From: Thamnidium elegans
Lineage: Eukaryota; Mucoromycota; Mucoromycetes; Mucorales; Mucoraceae
Direction: 5' to 3'
Assembly: GCA_025201345.1 (NCBI GenBank)
Contig: JAIXMG010000016.1
Location: 62,001 to 126,000, forward strand
DNA length: 64,000 bases
Positions 22,579 to 34,973 of the stretch are shown here, piece after piece. Under the pieces are notes generated by a model that was not told the origin of the DNA, did no database searches, and saw only the letters and a program-made list of their open reading frames with translations. The translations under genes and the position numbers were made by a program. Each line of letters opens with the position of its first letter. The stretch's first letter is position 1.

Positions 22579-24036
22579 ATGCTCGCAAGCTCTATTAGAA
22601 TACAACGAGTTTCCCTTGGAAGATATACCACTACTGGAAGTTGCGGTTTACTCAACGTCTGTAAAAAAACTTGGTACTCCACCAAGCCTGGTAAGTTACT
22701 TCTACATTTTATTGAATTCGACATTGACAGCTGACTTTTTTTTTTGGGGATAAGCTTTTGAAATCAAGGAAAACGAAACAGTTATTAATGGCAAGTCATT
22801 CGATAAAGACGAATGGACTAATGTAACCCCAGCTATTCTTGCTAAAGTTAACCGTCAACTTCATTTACAACCCAAGAACCCTATTTCTATTATCCGTCAA
22901 TTAATCGAATCCAACTTTACCGACTTTAAAACGTTCAATGAATTCAGCCCAGTTGTCACTACCAAGCAAAACTTTGATGATTTATATATTCCTAAAGACC
23001 ATCCCAGTCGTACTAAGTCTGATAACTATTATTTTAATAAGGACACCGTGCTTCGTGCACATACCTCTGCACATCAATTGCAAGGATTAGCTTCAGGGGA
23101 GAATAAATTTTTGATCAGTGGTGATGTATACCGTCGCGATGAAATTGATTCATCTCATTATCCCGTTTTTCATCAAATTGAAGGTTTTTTCTATCTTGAT
23201 AATGATTTGACTAAACTTCAAAATGAATTAAACCGCGTGCAAGCTACCGAGACACCTAATATTGAACTTGTCGATGATACAGTTATTAAGCCTGAAAACC
23301 CAGTACAAGCATGTCATTCTTCCGAAGCATCCGATTTGATTGCTGCTCATTTAAAACACAATATTAATACCATGATTCGCAACTTGTTTGCTGATGAAAA
23401 GGACTTGAAAGTACGTTGGATTGACGCTTATTTCCCCTTCACTAGTCCTAGTTGGGAAGTAGAAATTTTATACAAGGGAGAATGGTTAGAAGTTTTAGGT
23501 TGTGGTGTTGTAAATCAAAAGATTATGAATGGCGCAGGATTAGATAACAAAATCGGTTGGGCCTTTGGTATGGGTTTAGAAAGATTAGCTATGGTCTTGT
23601 TCGGTATTCCTGATATTCGTTTGTTCTGGTCTGAAGATAGTAGATTTATTGATCAATTTACTCCCGGCAAGATTAACAAGTTTGTACCTTTCTCCAAGTT
23701 CCCTCCATGTATCAAAGATATTTCTTTCTGGCTTCCTGAAGGCGAATGGCACGAGAATGATTTCTGTGAGTTAATTCGTGGTGAAGCTGGTGATATCGTC
23801 GAAAACGTTCAATTGGTATGTTACCGTGTAGGTCATTAAATATTCAAGTGCTGACTAATATTTTTCCCTTTATTTAGATTGATGATTTCAGACATCCTAA
23901 GAATAACAAGCGTAGTTTATGCTACCGTATTAACTATAGATCTATGGATAGAAATGTTACTAATGATGAAATCAATGAAATCCAAGAAAAGGTTCGTCGC
24001 GTAGTTCAAGAACAATTCAAAGTAGAGCTTAGATAA
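22579..24036 (+). CDS. MSF1: Mitochondrial phenylalanyl-tRNA synthetase
   Basis: Exons 22579-22690, 22755-23815 and 23878-24036 give 443 aa. It charges mitochondrial tRNA-Phe. The first 35 residues (MLASSIRIQRVSLGRYTTTG...) are Arg/Ser-rich without acids, a mitochondrial presequence. Class II core motifs include LRAHTSAHQ, SGDVYRRDEIDSSHYPVFHQ and WAFGMGLERLAMVLFGIPDI. The C-terminus (FRHPKNNKRSLCYRINYRS) is the fused anticodon-binding domain typical of the monomeric organellar enzyme. An in-frame upstream ATG at 22432 would add a hydrophobic leader and is less likely. Confidence 0.93.
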
Positions 24037-24600
24037 AACCTCCCCCCCCCCACCACTACCACCACCCACATATTTAATAAACATGCATGTATTATACAGT
24101 AGATAAATATTATCTTTTTCAAATGAAGCTGTTGGATTTAACGGTCTATTTGACTATACACAAATTTTTGATGATTAGTTATCAAGTTATTGGCAACTCT
24201 TAGAGTTAAGTATAGCTACTTAGTACAGGCCTTTTTTTTTTCTATTAGCATAGCAGCATATATTACTCCATCAAACATTAGGAAGTTGTTAGGTAACATT
24301 TGTATCTTGCACAGATTAGTTACAGCTTTTCCTTAGCATCAAATACCAATTATTGCGCGTTTGTATTCCAGTTAATATTGTAATAATAGTTCGACGTGCG
24401 TGTTATGCCATATTGACCTTCCTTCGATACTAAAGAATACGCACATCTTTTTCTGTTATCTGAGCTTCAATGACTTTGATCCATGACCAAGCGAAAAACG
24501 AACAGTCACCGTTTCGCTGTATATTTTATATATTTTACATTTTTTTCCGTCCTTCTTTTTTTTTGCACTACTCAACTAACAGCATATATTACTATACAGG
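24037..24600. other. Intergenic: MSF1 terminator / RPB11 promoter
   Basis: No gene seen. A C-rich stretch follows the MSF1 stop. A TATATTTTATATATTTT stretch lies about 70-80 nt before the RPB11 start and could serve as its TATA element. Confidence 0.5.
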
Positions 24601-25162
24601 ATGAATGCCCCCGATCGTTTTGAACTTTTCGTGATTCCTGAAGGAAGAAAGAAGTACGAATATTTGAACGTTTAAATAGTCATAGATCTTACTTATTTGT
24701 TTTTAAAAATAAAAGGGTAGAGATGGAGGTTGATACCAAGATCCCTAATGCCGCTACCTTTGCTATTGAGCGTGAAGATCATACACTTGGAAACATTTTA
24801 AGAGGGTATAAGGAATAGATATATCAAGGAACAATCGACACGGAAACAGATTCTTATACATGTTATTTTATAGGCAATTATTAAAGGATCCTAGAGTTTT
24901 ATTTGCTGGTTATAAAGTTCCTCATCCTCTCGAACACAATTTTCTTATCAAGGTTCAAACTGTACCAGGAACCTCACCAGGAAAAGCTTTGAAAGACGCT
25001 ACATCAGAGCTCATTTCTGAAGTTAATGCGCTAAAGAATAAGTTTGATATGGAAGTTATTCGTCACCGTACATTTGAGGACGCAAAGGCTTCCCAATCAG
25101 GTTATGACGATTCTATGAACAATATGGATCCTCACCACAGCGTTATGGACGTAGACTTTTAA
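24601..25162 (+). CDS. RPB11: RNA polymerase II subunit RPB11
   Basis: Exons 24601-24653, 24716-24805 and 24874-25162 give 143 aa. The protein heterodimerises with RPB3 in the Pol II assembly platform. Diagnostic sequence: [30 protein letters not shown] and [20 protein letters not shown], nearly collinear with human POLR2J. The C-terminus extends about 20 residues beyond the usual end with a Ser/Asp/Met-rich tail ([20 protein letters not shown]), which looks disordered. Confidence 0.95.
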
Positions 25163-25343
25163 AGGAAACTTTCTCCAGATTTTGTTGTAAATGTGTATCC
25201 TTTGTTTTTTTTCTTTTTTTTTTTCTTTTTTTAAATAAAGAAAACAGTTCATACTTGTCGGTTATTCAATGTGCCTCGAAAGAAAGGCCATTTAACGTAA
25301 AATAAACGAAAACTTCTCTTTTTTTTTTATATCGCAGAGAAAA

Positions 25344-27469
25344 ATGTCAGACGAAACTGTAGAACACAGATTCATACAGATCCATCTAGCCTGTGAAAGT
25401 ATTACAGACCAAAAGAATGACTTTTGGTCAACTTTGGCGTTGCCATCTACAAGTGCAATTGCCACTTCCCACATGTGCGAGAAAATATACAATGGTGTAA
25501 GCAACAAGAAACTCGATTTATTACTCACCATTCAAACCCTTCAAAATCTGGCTATCACTTGCAACGAAACACCAAAACAAGTTATCTTTTTACGAGCCAT
25601 TACACGTTTATTAGTATTGAACGTTTCATCTTCTCGTATTCAATTTGAGCACGTTAAAAATACAGGTCGCAAACACAATTCCAAACTCGTATATCAAATC
25701 CATCCTTTCGTTGTTATTATACGTCAAAAAGCGTCATTATATTACTATATATTAAACGAAATCGATCACTTGTTTGCAAATTTTGACATAGCAACATGTT
25801 TACAGGTTCTATCAGCCTTTATGACAGCTCTGTTTTTGACAGATAATAGTGTCGAATCTGCCGCTTTGATCAACCGTTTGACGAGCAATATCTCAACATC
25901 TAATGCTTTACAACTCTTGCCTCAGCTTTTCGATATGGCAAAAGAATTATTGATTGAATATCCTTTACATAAAGATGATATACGCTATTTTTGTCTCGTA
26001 GACTGGCTTATTTGGTTAAATATGTCTGGCTCCATGTGGGGTGTTCCTTGTCAAAAATTACAAGTCAATAGCTTTTTGTATACTTTAATAGATCGTGCAT
26101 TAACTTCAGTAACAGATGGAAAATCGATTGTTTCACATTTGATTCGACTTGAACGCGTGTTGGCAAACTCAGAAACTGAATTCAACTTTGATGTAATGTG
26201 GACCAGTTTATCTTATACTTTATTAAAGGTACAAACAGTTGAAGAGCAGAAATATATTGTCAGTATTATGAAGCAAATGAAAGCCCTCGATATTGCTAGC
26301 AACGTTATTTTACGTGTTGCTTATATCCCTTACTACCAGTTACTCTCTGAATTAAATGATAAAAGTGCATCAGATAGTATTCAAGGACTTAAAAATGAAG
26401 TGCTCACCATAATTGCATATCTCGATCATAATGAAACTCCACTTGAACGAGCTGAAGAGTATCGTACTAAGGTAATATTTTAATTCCCCCCTTTTTTTCT
26501 ATCACGCTATTTCTTTAACATGTTTTTTTTAGTTGACACATGATGTCAACTTATATGTACCTACGTACGGTATGTTAAGCAGAATTATTTGTCATTTGGA
26601 ATATATTTACACCAAAGAAGAATCACCTATCCTTGACGAGACATACAGCCATGCTCCAGACTCTGTCTTGACATTAACTTTATTGTTCAGTGCCCCTTTT
26701 GTTTTCTCTCAGGATGAAGAAAGTATAGTTTATTCTCGTATGGCTGAAATTTCATGTCTCTTGGAAACCTGTTATAAGTTCCCACTCTTGTTATTTTTCC
26801 TTCGCCGATTGCACGCTTCTTCCGAAAACGCCTTTATTGTCACGCACATATTAAAGGACGTAATTCCTACCCTTGTAGATGTGGATGATCCTGTTATTAC
26901 CAGTAAAGTATTACAAGTTATTCTTACCTCCATCAATCATAGCGGAAGCCCCGACTCTAGTATGGCTAGTCTTGGTATCAAGGCTTTAGAGCATACGCAT
27001 GAATTACAACCTCGTGTTTGGCAAGAATTGAAAAAAGTATTTGCCGAATGGGTATTACGTCGTAGATCGGGTACTGTGCGCCGTAGAATTGACTTAACAA
27101 AGACCGGACCTATCAAAATGGAATTAACTGTATTGACGACTATGCGCAATGTTTGTAAGAGTAGAGCAAGAGAGTGTGCTCCCGATATTTTACCTATGGT
27201 GATCTCTTTATTACAGACATGCCAAGATCTCAGTATGGCCTCATTGTCTATTATGGTAGATATCATAAATACTTGTGTACAAGCTGGGTTGGTAGAATCT
27301 CGTTCAATTTGGAACATTGCGGTGGTTTATCTGGCACAATTTTCGCTTGATCAAGGTGTAACAAGATCTATACTGTTGGTAAAACAACTTTGCCATTTCT
27401 ATTCCATTGCTGGTAAAAAAGATGATGGTAAGTTATCTTTCAATTAATTGAATTGATTCTTGTCAGTAA

Positions 27470-27518
<49 letters not shown>

Positions 27519-30500
27519 TATCTGAACCTTATTTACAATTTAAGGATTCTTTGTTGAAAGAATATATTTTACCTTTAATTCAATCGGATAACGAAGACGC
27601 TATTAGTTATGCTCTTGATGCGTTATCTAACTTCCCTGCTCAGGATATCGCCACCATTTTACCTGAAAAAGCTACGGATTATATATTACAATGTACTAGC
27701 GGTAAACCCAATAAAAATCAACACAAGGTTCTTGTTACTCTCATGTCCAACGAGTTGGATCACATGCGCCGTGGATTATTTAAGGGAGAAGCTAAACAAC
27801 AAAAAACTGTAGTAGAGGACCCAGCCCATAAAACCCAAGTTACAAATGAAGGAGGAGAAGTTGTCGGTGAGCGTGAATTGGCCATGGCTTCTTCGTTTAT
27901 CAATAATTGGGAGGATACGCGTGTTGCTCCTGGTCTTCGATCCGGATACGCTTCGGCTATTTTACATATTATTGACCAGGTAAATAGTCCTGATAATGTA
28001 AAAGGAGCTACAATGGAAGCCATTAGCAAAACCAAATGGTATCGTTGTATGGTGACTTCATTTACAGATGTTAGTTTAACAGATCATTTAATGATTCGAG
28101 TCTCTAGTATTCAATCTTGGAAGACATTTTTCAAAAATGCACTTTCTGATACAGAAAACGATATGGAGTCTATTGTTTCATTAGTTTTGAAGGACCTCTT
28201 ATCAAGACTTGAACGAAGCACTGTACCAGGTGTTACTTGTAACATTACTTTAGCTCTCACCGGTAAGTTTTTTTTTTTTTGTATTTCACATCGTTTCCAT
28301 AAGTCTCATTATTTTATTAAGGTCTTGTAAGTACTGTCCGAATGTTTATTCCTTCTTTTGCTGCTTCTTGCGCCACGGAAATTATCGAAGTACTCATGAA
28401 AAACTATATTGTATTGTCTGGTTCACCTCTTTCGCATTCTGCCCATTTGATGAGTGAAGAGGTCCAGTTTGCTGCCAAATTTGCGCTAGGTCACCTTGCC
28501 GCGTTTGTGATTAATAACGATAAGCTTGCTTCTACGCTTTACAAGGTGTTGATGGATTCAGCTACAAGCACAAATAACAAGTCTAGAAACATTGATACTG
28601 CTATTGATCTTGTACAATATGCCAACGGGTATGCCGCTGGTCACTACATTGCATCGCTTGCCATGTGGCCTACTATCACCGAACAAATTGAATCCATGAA
28701 AGATACAGGTATGCAGTCCTTAATATCATACTGTAGCTCGCCTATTACTGCTGATAGTCGTGTTCTTGGTATCATGATGGGTCTTGCATCAAAGTTAAAA
28801 CCCGCGTATATGGGTCCCGAATTATCATTTGCGGTAGGCAATTTGAAATCATACCTTGCTGGCGAAGGTATAAATAAAGGGTTATTGTTTGGCTCTACAT
28901 GGCTTGCTGCTGTTGGTGCATTAAATGAAAATCAAATTGACTATGATATATCCGGCACTATCGAGTCTGTTATGACGGCTGCTTCTGCCGATGTAAGCTA
29001 TGAACTAGGGCTATTAATGTATATTAATGTATATTAACTTGCTTTATTAGATTAACTCAGCTCAACATTTTTATAACTTTTCAATTCCTTATGCGCAAAT
29101 CCAATTCCATAGTTATATTTATGGTACTGACGACCAAGCCGAAACACTTTACTGGGATGCATTTGAGCCATTACTCAATAGCATTCAAAATGATGATGCC
29201 TCAAGTAATTATCGTATTGCAAGTTTGTTTTCGATGGGTAGTTTGTTAGGTGTTGAGTACTTGAACTCGGATGATAATGCTCGTATTTATACCGAAGCAG
29301 AAAAGTATCGTCCTGCATTAAGAAACCGTGCTTTGGATAAACTTGCTTTTGTAGCTGGTCTTAACTCTAAGTCTGCCCCTATTGGTAACTTAAAGAGTGG
29401 ACGTGTCGCTGCAGCTGTATGCGGTAAAGTAATCGAGTCTACCAAAACAATGATTGATGCTTTGAAAACCGATACGGATCCTCAAGATAATTCTGGAGAA
29501 AGGAGTTCCATGACTTTACTTTCTGCTTCTTCTGAACCTTTATCTTACAGTCGCTTAAATAACAACACTAGTTATATCCGAGCTGTATTTGATAGACTTG
29601 TGGTTATTGAATCTGATAAAGATAAAATGGAGAGTATGTGTATGCTTTTGGAAAGTTTAACTCAAACATCTGGTCCTTTACCTCCTGTCAATTGGTTTAC
29701 ATTGGTTACAAAGATTTCAAAGCTGTCTAATACCCTTAGAGCGTTATGCTTATTATTTGCTGCAACACATGCTACTAGTTCGCTTTCTTTATCTGAATTC
29801 TTACTTACGCAAATGACAAGTATCTTTACTGCAGTTCAATCTAAGCGTGACTTGGATATGACTGTATGTGATGTCTTTTTCGCTGGTAAAGGTCTTGGTA
29901 CTGTACTTGAATTGGCTGGTTTGCCTCGACCAGAAACCAAACAAGAGATTAAGCGTCGTGGTATGAGCGCAGTTGTTAAAAAGATTACGATTTCTGAAAG
30001 TAGAGCCATTGAAATTCTTCAACTTTTGGGACAAAAATATCAATACTTTGATTATGATACGCAAGTAAGTTTATATATATATATATATATATTCCTAAAG
30101 ATATTGAATGACTTACTTTATTTTATTTTTTCTAAAAAAAAAAAAAAGTATACTTTATTATCCAATGTATTGGAGCATTTGCCAGCTGTAGTAGATGAAA
30201 ATAAGGTTAAATTTGTAGCCTCTATTCGAGATGTAATTATGCAATCTATGGTCTTGTATACATTTACTCACGCTGATAAAGACGATTTACGACACTCTGG
30301 ATACGAAAAGGTGGTTCGTCAACTTGTTGCTTGTAGTGTTACAGATATCACAGAGTTATTCCCTACCGGAAGATCAGAGGATTGGAAGGACGTGGCTGAT
30401 ACAGATGTATTTGCTAAAATGACAGCACTCTGTGAAGTCTATCGCTTACACAAAACGGAAACACCGGTTAAATACATGAGTTCTGGTTTAGTTCATTTGA

Positions 30501-30984
30501 TCAGTATGAATCCTTATCAAGATACGACTTTATACGTCTGGGATATGATGGCAGAAACTATGCGAGAAGATAAGGAGGAACTTGCTTGGATGCTCCGTGT
30601 CTTGGATGCATTTGTAGTTTATGTTGGTGCCATGCCAGAAACAGAAGATGCAATTGATAATTTAGGCGGTAGCTTAGAAACTGGATTAAGTTCGATTTTG
30701 GATGCATGGAAATTGGGATCTCCCATTGCATGCTGTGATAAGACCAAAGCTCTTGAAACAGCTTTTGCATTAGGAAATTTTGTAAATACGGATCATAAAG
30801 CAGAACAAGAACAGGTAAGGGCTATAAAAAAAAAAGTTGTACGAGAATTATGTTACTAATGTCTCCTTAGATTGTTAAACGTATTTTTAAATTGTACGAT
30901 ATGACACAAGACTTCATTGTCCCCTCATCCTTTTTGAATCGATTGATTCACGCGTTGCCTTCTGATACAGTCAAACTTATATAA
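25344..30984 (+). CDS. FOCAD: Focadhesin (FOCAD/DUF3730) homologue
   Basis: Seven exons (25344-26471, 26533-27427, 27519-28262, 28322-28992, 29051-30064, 30149-30814, 30871-30984) give 1,743 aa, close to animal FOCAD (about 1,800). The protein is all-helical, HEAT-repeat-like throughout. The block PRVWQELKKVFAEWV with TMRNVCKSRARECAPDILPM and VDIINTCVQAGLVESRSIWN resembles the DUF3730 region of focadhesin as I remember it. In animals FOCAD has been tied to focal adhesions and to stabilising the SKI mRNA-surveillance complex; the role in fungi is unknown, and the latter would fit a fungus better. Intron 27428-27518 holds over 40 T in a row. Confidence 0.7.
27474..27516 (+). repeat. Poly-T tract in a FOCAD intron
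   Basis: About 43 consecutive T end directly at the AG acceptor (27517-27518). Confidence 0.9.
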
Positions 30985-32867
30985 AAATCTCTCTTTGCAG
31001 AAATAAAAAATAAAGCTAGTCTCTATATATATATTTCTTACTTTATTTTATATGATAAATAAAAATTATAGTACATTGATTTGAGTTAATAGTGTAGGAT
31101 CGCCCTAGCTACATGATATGAATGTTAGGATTATAAGTATAAGTATATATATATATGTATATTCAAGATAATACCTGTAACGTGTAAAAAGCATAAATAA
31201 GTTTCGCTTTTGGGTGAATGTATCAAGATTTTCCCTTTATTTTTGAAAAAAAAAAAAAAAAAAAAAAAACGCCAAATTCCATAGGTTTAACTATATTGTC
31301 ATTCAGTACGAGTTCAAGTATTGCTTATTGAGCCATTAAACTTAAGTTAAAATGCATTGGGCTGATTTTTAATCCGCATAAATAAAGTATGATCCTATTT
31401 ATGCATTACTGTGTTAGTCATACAGATCTTTCTGTTCATTCTTTTTTGCTACAACAGAAAAAAAAAAAGGGTACTGGTAAGGATTTTTCATTGACAGGAT
31501 ATAAGCATGTACTGTTCTCTCTCTTTCTCTCTCTCTCTTGCATAACTATATAGTTAAATAGTGCTTTCAATATGAGGGAGTATACTATTGTTAGTAAAAA
31601 GAGGAAAAAAAAAAGTGGTAAAGATCAAGACGGGGTCCGCAACATCCATGTTCTGTACAACTTTAAATAATCCCCTTGATTTTATTACTGTTCTGCTAAA
31701 AAAAAAAAAAAAAAAAAAAAAAAGCGGTGAGGGCAACTGTCCCCCCCCCCCTTTTTTTTGAGGGGGACACAAAGATAATATAAACGCGACACAGATGCGG
31801 GTCATTTTGATTATGTATACAGTGGTACCATATGATTGCAAGATAGTCAAATTACTTGTCTCGTTGACAACTCTCACGTGTACCGTGATTCTGTGTTTAG
31901 AATTCAGCATCAATGTGATTCGATCTCAATTTTTTAAAAAAAAGTTATAATTGTAGCTTCACTCGTTTGACAGATATAAGAAATCATCTGTATATTTAAG
32001 TGTAATCGTATATATGGTTTTTATTAATATGTTGGAGCCACTATAAAAGCTATTAGATTTGCATTATTCAGTAGAACTAAAATTGGCTTAAGAAATATAC
32101 TAACCGAGGTCTACATATTATCTATAATTGTTTTAGTTAGACTTTTTTTACAACCTGTATATTGCCTATTCTTTAAATTAAAATAAGGAAACTCGAAAAC
32201 TAAGCGTTTTGATTTATAAGTTTGATTTCAAAAAGTGGCGGATCAAAAAGGCTTTAAAATAGTACTTGTAGACATAAAAAGATGGTTAGAAAATCAAATT
32301 AACTGTTGTTAACACTTGAAATTAAAGATACTAATTTATCATTGTCCCATATTTTATTTTTTTTTAAAAAAAAAAAAAAAAAATAGCTAGTTAATTCGTG
32401 TAATCAACTTGACTTTTTTTTTATCGTATCTTTTCAGCTTGTTCCAAGTCAAAATAAGAAGCTGTGCATGAATTTAATAAATTACACTTATTAAAATTGA
32501 ATACGTATATTAAACGTGTCTCCAGATTTCCCCGTTATGTATATATAAGGAAAAGTGCGTGTACTACGTTGAAGGTCGGAGTGAAGTCAATTAGGATGAA
32601 TTGTCTACTTTGCGCTATTTGTTTGGGATTGATCTGTAGAATATGGTAAAAGATTTTAATAATCGTATAAATCTCGATTGACTTACAAACTATTTAAGTT
32701 ACAGTAGTAAACCTATACAATGTAGTAATAATATAAACATGAGCATATTCTTCAATTGCCACGTTTATTTTAAAGACCGGGTTATTTAATAAAAAAATTT
32801 ATTTTGTAGATGATTTAAAATGCAAAAAAAAAGGAGATAGTGTGAGTGAGGGGATATAATTATATAA
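30985..32867. other. Intergenic, 1.9 kb, no gene seen
   Basis: Convergent spacer between FOCAD and GDI. It holds microsatellites (CT repeats near 31517-31539, TA repeats near 31026 and 31146), long A runs (31243-31269, 31697-31723, 32365-32383) and no recognisable coding segment on either strand. The frames at 31554-31913 (-) and 32464-32649 (+) match nothing I know. Confidence 0.55.
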
Positions 32868-34397
32868 TTAAGCATCAATATGGTCAGCTTCAGATCTCTT
32901 CTTGAGAACAAGATCACTACCAGTCATACGTCTATAGATACTCTTGACATCATCACAAACAGTTTCAAAGTGAGAAGAGGCATCATAAGACTTTGAGACA
33001 AAGACTTGTTCAGAAGTACCGTCAGCGATAGGTTCTTCAATGTCAGAGACAGAGATGAATTTATCATGAATAGGACCCAAGATATCTAAACCAGCCTTGA
33101 GCTCACTCTCAGGGTCATCAGTTTCAACAAGAGTAGAAACAATAGCCAAATACATATCTTTGGGGCAAACAGCGTGGTTGCTAGAGACGCTGGCAACGTA
33201 AACATCGTGTTGACGGTTCAATTCGTTTTGAGGGATAACAATTTGAACAGAATCAGCTTCAGTAGTATTGGGAATAGGATGCTTCAAGAAACAGATGGCA
33301 CGCACGACCTTACCAGTGGTCTTAACCTTTTCCTTAGCGTAAGAAGGATCACAGATAATTTGCTTGGCCTTAGCAGTTTCTGATCCAGAACGGATACCAA
33401 CTGCAACGCCATTCTCATAAAGAATTTCATCTGCAGCCTTATCGAGCATATAAGTACCACCGTAAATAGCACTCAATCTTATTTTATAGGAGTGTTAATA
33501 GGAGTTGGAGAGAATCAAAAAAAAAAAAACTCTAACTTACCTGGCAAAAGATTGAGGGAGCTCACCTAAACCGTGAAGAGGGTAAATGTAGGGACTCTTA
33601 CCATAACGAGCCATGGAAGCAACATAAAGAATAATCTTTTCTGTCGTTTCACGAGCAGGCTTTTGAAGGTATTGATCATCCAAATGAAGTGCCATAGCAT
33701 GTCCTATTATTATATTAAATAATTTTAGAAATTGGGGGGGATTGTTTATACTGTGTAACTAAAAGTAACGTACCAATGAAATCTTGTGTGCTAGGTTCAA
33801 GACCGAACTTTGCATATACATCGACCATAGTATTAGTATTAATATCTAAACCTTCATGTGTGCTCTCATCATCGTCCTTATAGTTTTGAACAAACTCAAA
33901 GAACTTTTGTAATCTACGCTTTTCAACAATACCCAATAAAGAAGTAGTGACAGCCTCAGTTTCGGTTGTAGGTACCTTTGAAATCTTACCATCCTTATAG
34001 AAGAAGGAACCAGCAATTTGCTTGAATTCAAGGTAACGCGTAACGTCAGTATGAGTCAAGAAACGAACAATTTCTCCGTTTGCCATCATGAATTTAGGAA
34101 TCAAGTCAATGTTGTAATCACGATCACGGCCCAACTCAGCAGGAACTTCAGTATCAGGTCTGTACTTGCGGTAGAGTTGAGTCAAGTTCAAAGAGGCTGA
34201 ATCACCACCGTAATAATCGTTTCTATCCATATGAAGTACCTTTTTACCTTCAACAGAGAAAATACCAGAAAGAATACATTCAGTTAATCCAGTACCGAGA
34301 ACAATGATATCGTAAGTGTCATCCTAATCGACGGGTTAGTCAAGGTTCCCGAAAAAAAAGGGGGGGGGGTATAATTATAAAAAAGAAAGCTTACCAT
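32868..34397 (-). CDS. GDI1: Rab GDP-dissociation inhibitor
   Basis: Exons 34397-34395, 34323-33774, 33703-33541 and 33477-32868 give 441 aa. The first coding exon is the ATG alone; splicing produces [20 protein letters not shown], the Rossmann-type start of GDI/REP proteins. Further family blocks are [16 protein letters not shown] (sequence-conserved region 1), [19 protein letters not shown], and [20 protein letters not shown] with YGGTYML. GDI extracts prenylated GDP-bound Rab GTPases from membranes and recycles them during vesicle traffic. The ATG-only exon is clear because the second exon has no suitable in-frame ATG near its start. Confidence 0.95.
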
Positions 34398-34973
34398 TTT
34401 ATATATGTGTTTGTATGTGTTGTTGTTGTTGTAAACGAGAAGAAAAGAAAAGAAAAAAGGAATACACTTTGTATTTTTTATTACTCCTTTTATTTGTTTA
34501 CTACAGAGCTATTTAAGCCAATGATAAACGTGCCCTTTTCACCTGTACAAAGGGCTAAAGAGAAGGAGTTTGGATTTTATAACGTGTATCAATACACACG
34601 AGAGTTTAGATTATATTTGGTGCCCCAGCACTTTTTTCATTTCGTGTTACAGTGGTGAGAAATGTTGTCACTGATTTGGGATGAACTATAGCACATGTAA
34701 TAAACTAAGGGTGAAAAAAAAAAAAAAAAAAAAAAAAAAAGGCTGTTAAAAGCTTGTTATTCTATTACCCCTTTATATCACTGCACGGCCTCTCTTATAC
34801 TTTTGAATCGTATCACGACAACAATATGTCACTGACATTGACATATTTATTGTTTGGCGACTTTTTTTTTTCCCCCTCTTACCTATATAAGCCATTATAA
34901 AAATAAATGGGTACAGGCTGTCTTTCTTTTTCTTTTTTATAATTATTTTAAAGTTGTCACCAATAAAAAAAAA
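34398..34973. promoter_or_regulatory. Divergent promoter between GDI1 and the 34974 gene
   Basis: 576 nt with a long A tract (34714-34740) and TA-rich patches. A short plus-strand frame at 34407-34658 is not supported by any domain. Confidence 0.5.

Noticed and set aside
30065..30148. Read-through of the FOCAD intron as coding (open frame with repeated Tyr-Ile)
   Set aside because: It encodes only low-complexity TA repeats; canonical GTAAGT and AAAG borders flank it, and the frame continues cleanly when removed.
31554..31913. Minus-strand 119-codon frame between FOCAD and GDI1
   Set aside because: It is largely homopolymer Phe and Gly/Pro from poly-A and poly-C runs, with no domain or adjacent exon.
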